Assembly (NCBI RefSeq): GCF_014839805.1
Contig: NC_051129.1
Coordinates: 9,738,920-9,802,919, forward strand
Origin: Manduca sexta
Lineage: Eukaryota; Arthropoda; Insecta; Lepidoptera; Sphingidae
Direction of reading: 5' to 3'
Length of the DNA: 64,000 bases
Position numbers and translations under genes: made by a program. Below are positions 57,461 to 64,000 of this stretch, piece after piece (within the stretch, counting starts at the first letter, position 1; the number at the start of each line of letters is the position of its first letter). The notes under the pieces are model-generated. The model saw nothing but the letters and a program-made list of their open reading frames with translations. It was not told the DNA's origin and searched no databases.

Positions 57461-58799
57461 TTCAATGGAACATTACCGTCATGATCATTGCCTAACTTTA
57501 ACGCAACGTCTCAAAAGGGATAAATTTTCCCCATTTGTCCACCATTTTTCATTGACGCTTCGCTACTTATTGGTTATATCGTGATATTATATAGCCTGTA
57601 ACATCACACTATAACCAACAGCTTTCCTCGATAAGTGAGCTAACCAACACAAAAATATATTTTTCAATTCGAAGCAGCAAATCTTGAGATTGGCGCTTTA
57701 TAATAAACAAACTCTTCAGTTTTCTATAATAATAAACATAGAGTACAGAGTGGGAGTAGGGAATTTGTAACCTCGACGTACAACAGCTCCCCAATAGATC
57801 TTGAATTTATTTACCCACCAATAATAAGTTAATTTTTAAGTGCTAATTTATGCCTTCAAAATATAAAAATAAAATGAACATAATTGGGTATTTTACTCAT
57901 ACTCTTTTAATCTGTTTATCAAAAATTTAAATCATTTAAAATCTTGCACGAAAAGCACGATGAAAATCTGGTAAAAAGTCAACAAAACATAGCCTTTGAC
58001 ATCCGTCGAATGTGTAAGTAAATATAAAAAAACAAAAAAAGGCGCAATGATATTTAGTGACGTCATAAGGCATTGCGATGCGCGCGAAAGAGTGCGCAAT
58101 AGCCACAACAGGCGTATCGCAATATTTATAAAATATGAATTGTTGTCCCATTTCTTAACCAACTAATCGTTGATTTCACAAAAGTATTCTGAGTTATAAT
58201 AAAAGCGCTTTTTTACGTATTAATTAAATAAAACACAACAAATATTGCAATTATAATTTATTGTTTTACAAATTGCTTATAATCTGCATCTAATGTCATC
58301 TAACTTGAACGTAATGACACGGTTGGCAAATTTATATTGAACATTTCGAATTAAAATTAATTCATACAAAGCCAAGTAACAGACAAGACAAATAAGTTTT
58401 AAAAAGGTGTTAATTATTAAAGGCGTAAGGTTTACAATTGTAAAACTTAGTTTGCAATTCGTATTTCCTTCCGCCTTTGGCTTTAGGTAAATAGGACATA
58501 AACGAAGAAAAAACATAAGAAATTATAAAAAGAAAACAATGTTGAGCAGTGTACAATAAATAGTATATAAAACTACTTAACCTAAGCTATGACAGTAAAA
58601 ATAAAAGGTAATCCGTTGATTTATTTACCATATTGTAATAGAATTATAGTAGAAATAGTGGCTAAGTAATGTCATAAGTTCACATCGATCCTACTTGAAA
58701 CTATGGATGAAATGTAAAATGCTCATTTACTTTTTACATTTAACTTCTAATTGTTTTATTTTTACACTGGACCCTTTGGAGCCCTTTTATCGACCAAAT
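57461..58799. other. Repeat-poor gene-free stretch
   Basis: No repeat family and no convincing exon. The overlapping frames at 57932-58162 are antisense pairs without motif. Confidence 0.4.
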
Positions 58800-60020
58800 A
58801 TACGGCCGACCGTATATGTATCGAAAGTATATTTGATCGATATCAAATAATCGATACTTTATCTATCGATATTTGTATTGATACTAAAAAATGCACAGAA
58901 AATTCCACACCAAAATCTAGAAATCCACTAATTTACATACTATGCCGTATAAGAAATTATTTAAAAGTTTAACACGCCTCAGACCAACCAACCAAATGAA
59001 TTAAATAATTTTTATATGTACCATAAACTGTTACAATCACTCAGATGTAATTATATTTTTTTAGATCTTGACACTTTTTTTCCGTCTCGATTACTGCATA
59101 TCATCCAAGTAGTATCGATATTACATATATAATATTATTCACTCACGATGTTATTCAATCCCTTCATGTTGGAAGCCCTCAATAAAACTTTCAAATTTTA
59201 TAATCAACATTAATGTAGAAATAGGGACAAAACGTAAATATAATTAATAAGCCAAATTGGGACAAAATATGAAATGGTGCGAAAAAACTCAAGACATTTT
59301 CCATACAAATCACAAAAATAGAATTTTCGATGTAAATATAATCCATTTACTTTGACAAACATACTTTCCTAATTATATGCGCCAACACTAGAGAACTGAA
59401 TTGTAATAATAATTATAAAACAGTATTGGAATTTTTTGAAAAGGATATAAAAGGTGATTATTCAATATCAATATTTTACAAGGGCCATCTTAAATTACGC
59501 GTGAAATCTTTACGATTAAACATTCGATAGAAATTATCGACGATAAAAAAAATAATATCTCCAAACTGTCTGCCTTATTAAATCAAATCTTAATAAAATG
59601 ATCTAGTGTGATGATATAAATTTTATATCGTGATATCGACAAACTTCTGGACAAATTTTCGAATGTCGATAACTTCTCATTCGATGCTGTGGTATTATCG
59701 ATGATTATGTCGAGACAAAACAAACAATGCTGTACCAACACAAGCCAGGGTAGGGACGTGCATTCTATGCTACCACACTAATATTGCTAAACAGAATGTC
59801 ATCCCAAAATATCGAATGTACTCAGAATACACGTGGCGTTGTTATTTGCCGATTCACATCCGATTCTCACTTTAGTGTCTTTTCGTATAATTCTTAATTT
59901 TTCTATAGAAAATAATAATGGTTAACGATTTGGTTTTTGTTTCGAATTTATTTGACCGCATTGACAATGGCGAGATGGATAAATATCGATATGCGTTTTC
60001 TAAAATATTGTTCTGTAAAT
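58800..60020. promoter_or_regulatory. Cluster of CGATA / TATCGATA motifs
   Basis: TATCGATA occurs at 58864, 59113 and 59984, with GATCGATATC (58836) and AATCGATAC (58849) beside the first. Further CGATA/TATCG words lie at about 59525-59545, 59630-59720 and 59810. TATCGATA is the DREF element of insect promoters, and CGATA clusters bind BEAF in Drosophila. A short frame starts at 59918 (MVNDLVFVSNLFDRIDNGE..., 42 codons) after an acceptor-like TTTTTCTATAG. It is unrecognised and may be chance. Confidence 0.3.
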
Positions 60021-61249
60021 ACAAAACACAAATATTTTTATGACTCCGAACTTTTTAAATCATATTTAGTGACGAAGCTGCCCAAAAATCTGAAACTTTT
60101 GTATTATATTTAAAATTCTATCGTCAACTTATTGTTTTGGCTTGTGGAATCTATATTTCCGTCCGCACCATCGTCAACACGGCTTTATCTACCTTTTATT
60201 GGTAATCACTCCACATGTAAAATGTTAATATTTTCGATCGAAACACCGGTACGAAGCTCGACGCGTGTGACAACCATTATATTTTTATTTCACATATTCC
60301 ACATACAAAATGCTTTGTTCTAAGGTACGTTGTATATATAGCTTTATTAAAAATGTTAAAGGCCAAAGAATTCAATATTTGAAGGTTATACTATATTTTA
60401 GACTAGATTACAGAAATTATTACTACTAATAGAATGTAATGATCAACTAAACTTCAGAGGTATGAATATTACATATCGAATAGCTTTTCTAACAATATAC
60501 TAATTAGGACATTTAAATAAATGGATATTCATACTCAAAACAAATTACGGTATATTACAATGTAGACATTAACACTTGAAAAAAGTTTAATTACTACAAG
60601 AGTATAACGAATTACGAGTCTAGCGACTTACTTTAGTCTAATATAGTTTCTAGTTACTTGCTGAAAAGGCCTATTTTACAAGCTCCAAATCGTTAAGTTT
60701 TGGCTAATCTACAAACATGTATTGTGATTTTTATACAACTGGTTTCGATTTTCTAATTTGAATCTACTTGTACCGCACACCACCGCACTAGTGAAGTCCG
60801 GGATACAAAATTAATATCGATTGTAAAAATATATAGATTTCTTTCTATAAATATGATATGCAAATAAATCCAAAACTTTGTACTTTCAATCAAGTTTTCA
60901 ATGTAGGGAGATTTAGACAGGGCATGTAAGAATAAAATCAATAGTAACTAATGGTAAGAAGACTAACAATAATAAAGATAAAGAAGTAACGACTCTTTCA
61001 GGTTCGACACGATACCATTAGAACTAAATACGTATACACTGGTTGACATTAGAAACAAGTTACCCCGATTTTTTAACTCTTTTGTGGGCTGGAGAGGAGC
61101 CGAAACGCCTAAAATCCCTTAGACCGGTGTACACTTACGATCTCTGATTGTTAGTGACTAAATAATCAGGGTTGTCCGCTATTAGGGTTGTCAGGCTCCA
61201 GTTCGCTAGGGTTACCAACCGGCTGGCCAATCCCACCACCGAATTACGT
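60021..61249. other. Intergenic stretch downstream of MARCHF6
   Basis: No exon recognised. 61080-61260 is more GC-rich (GGCTGGAGAGGAGCCGAAACG; GGTTACCAACCGGCTGGCC) without a known feature. Confidence 0.35.
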
Positions 61250-61269
61250 CGACCTGTCCCGGTCTTACA

Positions 61270-61275
61270 TTTATT
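61270..61275 (-). other. Poly(A) signal AATAAA of MARCHF6
   Basis: On the minus strand AATAAA lies 54 bases after the TGA stop, giving a very short 3' UTR with cleavage expected near 61250. Confidence 0.6.
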
Positions 61276-61328
61276 GAACAAAGCAAGAATGAGATCGAAA
61301 CACTAGGTGTCACACGCGACGTCGCCGT

Positions 61329-61451
61329 TCAATTTGAGGAGACGGCGCTTTGTTGCTGCTTGTGCCGCCGATGGTCGTAGTTGACCAGCCGCTGGCCCAC
61401 TAGATACTTGTCGTTCTTTATGTGTTCGTATAGTTTGCGGAATTGACGTAT
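61329..61451 (-). CDS. MARCHF6: MARCHF6 last coding exon
   Basis: 40 codons plus TGA (61329-61331). The acceptor reads GTTACAG|ATACGTC. It encodes IRQFRKLYEHIKNDKYLVGQ, then RLVNYDHRRHKQQQSAVSSN: the cytosolic C-terminal tail. KNDKYLVGQRLVNY is nearly invariant in animals. The end is Gln/Ser-rich. Confidence 0.92.
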   Translation of the reverse strand: MRQFRKLYEHIKNDKYLVGQRLVNYDHRRHKQQQSAVSSN

Positions 61452-64000
61452 CTGTAACGGGTTAGATTTTTTTAATTATTCAGTTTTGTAACTTTTATCC
61501 GGCTCAAAGGACCAAATTTACCATTACTGATAGTTTTATTATATTTCGTAATTACAATACTAATAATTTGCCCTTGGAGAAAGAGCTATTTTATGTGTAT
61601 TTGTAATAGCAGATTGTCGGGAAAGCATTTAATCATCAGTGATCAAAGGTAAAACTGATTATTATTTTTACACTACGTTATAGTGTATACGCACTATGTG
61701 TGTAGTAGTGCAGTAGTGCATACCTGGAAGACGGCGAGTGCGGCGAGCATGGCGATGAGCAGCAGCGCGGGGTACACGCGGCGCGCGAGCAGGTTGCGCT
61801 GCGCCGCCGACGACACCAGCAGCGGCAGCACGCTGTGCGCGAGCGCGTACGGCACCGCCAGCGCCAGCCCCAGCCAGCACACCAGCGGCGCCGCCACCGA
61901 ACGTATTATGAACCTGCAAATCACCACAACTGTATAGGAGGCGGTTTTTTTTTTAATTATGGAGATAGTAACTCTGTTTTGAGAAACTCAAAAGATGGTT
62001 GTGTTAAGGATAGAATTTTGAAAATTGCAATTCATAAAAGATATGCAGGTTGTTGCATCATTTAAAGGTAAATGCCACGCCAAGTACAATGTCAATAATT
62101 AAACGCATTATTTTTATTACCATTAAAAAAACCTATTTCTTTATAAATAATATAAACTTACTTCAAATCCATTTCTCGGATGCCGTCTCTGTACGCCTTC
62201 TCAATAGCTCGTCGCATGCTCCAATCAGGTCCCATCATGGTGAGTGCGCACACGATCTTAGTGTACAGCACACCGAGCGCCCAGTCTTGCCACACGAACA
62301 ATAAAGGAGACTGTTCCAATGGCACTCGGAGAGGTATCACCAGGACCTGTAAAAGCAGAAAATGTTGAAAATTTTTATAGAGTAGTGTCCTTTATACATA
62401 CTTTTGAATTACAAATTTATTACAAGGTAGAGTGACTCATCATCATCTCAACCATAGGAAGTCCACTGCTGAACATAGGCCTCCCTCAAGGATCTCCACG
62501 TCGACCTGTTGGAAGCGGCCTGCATCCAGCGACTTCCTGCGACCTTAGCCAGGTCGTCCGTCCACCTTGTAGGCGGGCGTCCGACATTTCTCTTGCCTGT
62601 ACGTGGCCTCCACTCTAGAACCTTTCGACCCCAACGGCCTTCGGTTCTTCGAGCTATATGCCCGGCCCACTGCCACTTCAACTTGCTAATCCTATGGGAT
62701 ATGTCGGTAGCCTTTGTTCTCCTACGGATCTCCTCATTTCTAATTCGATCTCGTAGGGAAATACCGAGCATAGCCCGCTCCATAGCTCGTTGAGTGACCT
62801 TGAGCCTCCTAATGAGGCCCATAGTGAGAAGCCACGTCTCGGTGAGTGACTATTAAACTTGATAATGAGTACCAAGTACAATAATACATATCAAGTATCG
62901 AGACGGTGCGCCGCTTGACGGTGAGCATGGCGCCGCGCCCGCCCGCCCAGCACGGTACAGCGTGAGTACTCACCAGCTCCAGCAGCAGTCCGAACATGAG
63001 CGGCACGAGTCCGAGCAGCGCGAGCGCGGCGAGTGCGGCGCGCGCGGCGACGCGTGCCCAGAGCGCCGCGCGCCGAGCCAGCGCCGCGCGCCCGCCGCGC
63101 GCCCAGCCCGCCGCCAGCATGGCGCCGCGCCCGCCCGCCCAGCACGGTACAGCGTGAGTACTCACCAGCTCCAGCAGCAGTCCGAACATGAGCGGCACGA
63201 GTCCGAGCAGCGCGAGCGCGGCGAGTGCGGCGCGCGCGGCGACGCGTGCCCAGAGCGCCGCGCGCCGAGCTAGCGCCGCGCGCCTGCCGCGCGCCCAGCC
63301 CGCCGCCAGCATGGCGCCGCGCCCGCCCGCCCAGCACGGTACAGCGTGAGTACTCACCAGCTCCAGCAGCAGTCCGAACATGAGCGGCACGAGTCCGAGC
63401 AGCGCGAGCGCGGCGAGTGCGGCGCGCGCGGCGACGCGTGCCCAGAGCGCCGCGCGCCGAGCCAGCGCCGCGCGCCCGCCGCGCGCCCAGCCCGCCGCCA
63501 GCATGGCGCCGCGCCCGCCCGCCCAGCACGGTACAGCGTGAGTACTCACCAGCTCCAGCAGCAGTCCGAACATGAGCGGCACGAGTCCGAGCAGCGCGAG
63601 CGCGGCGAGTGCGGCGCGCGCGGCGACGCGTGCCCAGAGCGCCGCGCGCCGAGCCAGCGCCGCGCGCCTGCCGCGCGCCCAGCCCGCCGCCAGCATGGCG
63701 CCGCGCCCGCCCGCCCAGCACGGTACAGCGTGAGTACTCACCAGCTCCAGCAGCAGTCCGAACATGAGCGGCACGAGTCCGAGCAGCGCGAGCGCGGCGA
63801 GTGCGGCGCGCGGCGACGCGTGCCCAGAGCGCCGCGCGCCGAGCCAGCGCCGCGCGCCCGCCGCGCGCCCAGCCCGCCGCCAGCATGGCGCCGCGCCCGC
63901 CCGCCCAGCACGGTACAGCGTGAGTACTCACCAGCTCCAGCAGCAGTCCGAACATGAGCGGCACGAGTCCGAGCAGCGCGAGCGCGGCGAGTGCGGCGCG
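61329..64000 (-). CDS. MARCHF6: MARCHF6/Doa10-type E3 ubiquitin ligase, C-terminal part (gene continues beyond the window)
   Basis: MARCHF6 (yeast Doa10) is a multi-spanning ER membrane RING-CH ubiquitin ligase of ER-associated degradation. Three exons give a continuous C-terminus with correct splice phases: 62346-62162, 61913-61724 and 61451-61329. Recognisable pieces are VPLEQSPLLFVWQDWALGVLYTKI, IEKAYRDGIREMDLK|F, RSVAAPLVCWLGLALAVPYALAHSVLPLL, RRVYPALLLIAML and QFRKLYEHIKNDKYLVGQRLVNY before the stop. All correspond to the well-conserved end of animal MARCHF6. The fourth exon from the end supplies LVPLMFGLLLEL, which joins in phase 0 to VLVIPLRVPLEQ, and lies in the tandem array 62926-64000. 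The RING domain and the other membrane segments are outside the window. Coding parts are extremely GC-rich compared with the introns. Confidence 0.9.
61724..61913 (-). CDS. MARCHF6: MARCHF6 penultimate coding exon
   Basis: 190 bp. The acceptor is GATTTGCAG|GTTCATA and the donor TTCCAG|GTATGC. The first base completes the Lys codon begun in the previous exon. It encodes two membrane helices (PLVCWLGLALAVPYALAHSV and YPALLLIAMLAALAVFQ). About 70% GC. Frames on the other strand (61683-62065) are shadows. Confidence 0.92.
62162..62346 (-). CDS. MARCHF6: MARCHF6 antepenultimate coding exon
   Basis: 185 bp. The acceptor is CTTTTACAG|GTCCTGG and the donor TTTGAA|GTAAGT. It encodes VLVIPLRVPLEQSPLLFVWQ, then DWALGVLYTKIVCALTMMGP and DWSMRRAIEKAYRDGIREMD before LK. 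WQDWALGVL and ALTMMGP are hallmark words of the family. It ends two bases into a Lys codon, matching the next exon. Confidence 0.92.
62434..62846 (-). mobile_element. RTE-like LINE 3' end in a MARCHF6 intron
   Basis: The minus strand encodes ETWLLTMGLIRRLKVTQRAM, ISKLKWQWAGHIARRTEGRW, VGRPPTRWTDDL and REAYVQQWTSYG, with the stop at 62448-62450. This is the common C-terminus of lepidopteran endonuclease/reverse-transcriptase polyproteins, here open for 124 codons. A GATGATGATGAGTCA tail follows (62434-62447), as in RTE-type elements. It is 5'-truncated, in the same orientation as the host gene and close to the exon array. Confidence 0.8.
62926..64000 (-). repeat. Tandem array of a 192-bp unit containing a MARCHF6 exon end and its splice donor
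   Basis: On the minus strand each unit is 45 bp starting GTGAGTACTCACGCTG plus 147 bp of exon-like sequence from ATGCTGGCGGCGGGC to CTGCTGGAGCTG. Donors (GTGAGT) are at 62968-62973, 63160-63165, 63352-63357, 63544-63549, 63736-63741 and 63926-63931. The spacing is 192 four times, then 190. Units alternate between WARGGRAAL and WARGRRAAL variants. Since 192 is 64 codons, the array can be read through in one frame (VSTHAVPCWAGGRGAMLAAG...LGLVPLMFGLLLEL) except across the 190-bp unit. The minus strand of the GG-type units has no AG that could be an acceptor. The array runs off the window edge. Confidence 0.93.
62974..63120 (-). CDS. MARCHF6: MARCHF6 exon (fourth from end), copy nearest the next exon
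   Basis: It encodes ...RAALWARVAARAALAALALLGLVPLMFGLLLEL and ends at the donor GAGCTG|GTGAGT. LVPLMFGLLLEL followed by VLVIPLRVPL in the next exon reproduces the conserved membrane segment of MARCHF6. The true 5' border is unclear because identical copies lie upstream. Any copy's donor would join in frame to the exon at 62346. Confidence 0.6.

Noticed and set aside
59918..60046. 42-codon frame after an acceptor-like site
   Set aside because: Too short, no recognised family, no clear donor; kept only as a note within the CGATA cluster.
62448..62822. 124-codon frame taken as a host gene
   Set aside because: The words KLKWQWAGHIARR and VGRPPTRWTDDL identify a LINE reverse-transcriptase end in the intron.
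62962..63957. Plus-strand frames of 103 and 203 codons (STHQLQQQSEHERHESEQRERG...)
   Set aside because: Antisense of the 192-bp array; repetition and GC content keep all frames open.
62891..63964. 357-codon minus-strand frame in the array
   Set aside because: It starts in the correct frame but shifts after the 190-bp unit into an Arg/Ala-rich antisense-like reading with no MARCHF6 similarity.

Overview
The window looks like a piece of a lepidopteran (moth or butterfly) nuclear genome. The evidence is a strongly AT-rich background, spliceosomal exon borders, several tRNA-derived SINE families, 3' ends of RTE-like LINEs, Penelope-like elements (PLE), a Helitron remnant, hAT-like and mariner DNA transposons, and two conserved animal genes represented by only a few exons. 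There are no operons and no bacterial signals. Most of the 64 kb is intron or intergenic DNA filled by repeats.

Host genes. (1) At 9991-10337 (minus) lies one coding exon whose end reads PAKNCYRLVMLG and stops at a consensus splice donor. This fits the start of the G domain of a Rasd1/Dexras1/Rhes-type small GTPase. The other exons are not visible. (2) At 61329-64000 (minus) lies the 3' end of the MARCHF6/Doa10 homologue, a multi-pass ER membrane RING E3 ubiquitin ligase. The last three coding exons and the poly(A) signal are clear. Upstream of them the next exon, with its splice donor, is expanded into a tandem array of five full 190/192-bp units plus a sixth cut by the window edge. An RTE-like LINE end sits in the intron next to the array.

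Mobile elements, left to right: PLE tails (about 0.43-1.35 kb); a Helitron helicase 3' remnant between 20-bp direct repeats (9.05-9.36 kb); a 12-copy, about 96-bp tandem array (15.1-16.3 kb); a 658-bp hAT-like element with 8-bp target-site duplications (TSDs), hosting inverted PLE tails (32.4-33.0 kb); an 849-bp element with terminal inverted repeats (TIRs) and 8-bp TSDs that contains a 179-bp-arm near-perfect hairpin (43.9-44.7 kb); a mariner element with an intact 346-residue DD37D transposase, maT type (46.8-48.1 kb); a 1.24-kb TIR element with eight copies of a GGGGTAAGTGCGCC-like motif (52.0-53.3 kb); and a PLE fragment with a GIY-YIG endonuclease domain (56.85-57.46 kb). Spread throughout are copies of SINE A (ends with box A and box B, 12-14-bp TSDs), SINE B, SINE C, a SINE/LINE-tail-like family (R2) and an abundant unclassified family (R3).

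Region 57.5-61.2 kb is comparatively free of repeats and holds a cluster of CGATA/TATCGATA motifs. The most unusual structures are the MARCHF6 exon array, the long hairpin inside the TIR element, the motif-rich 1.24-kb element and the Helitron end flanked by long direct repeats. All calls come from reading the sequence; no alignment or database search was run.
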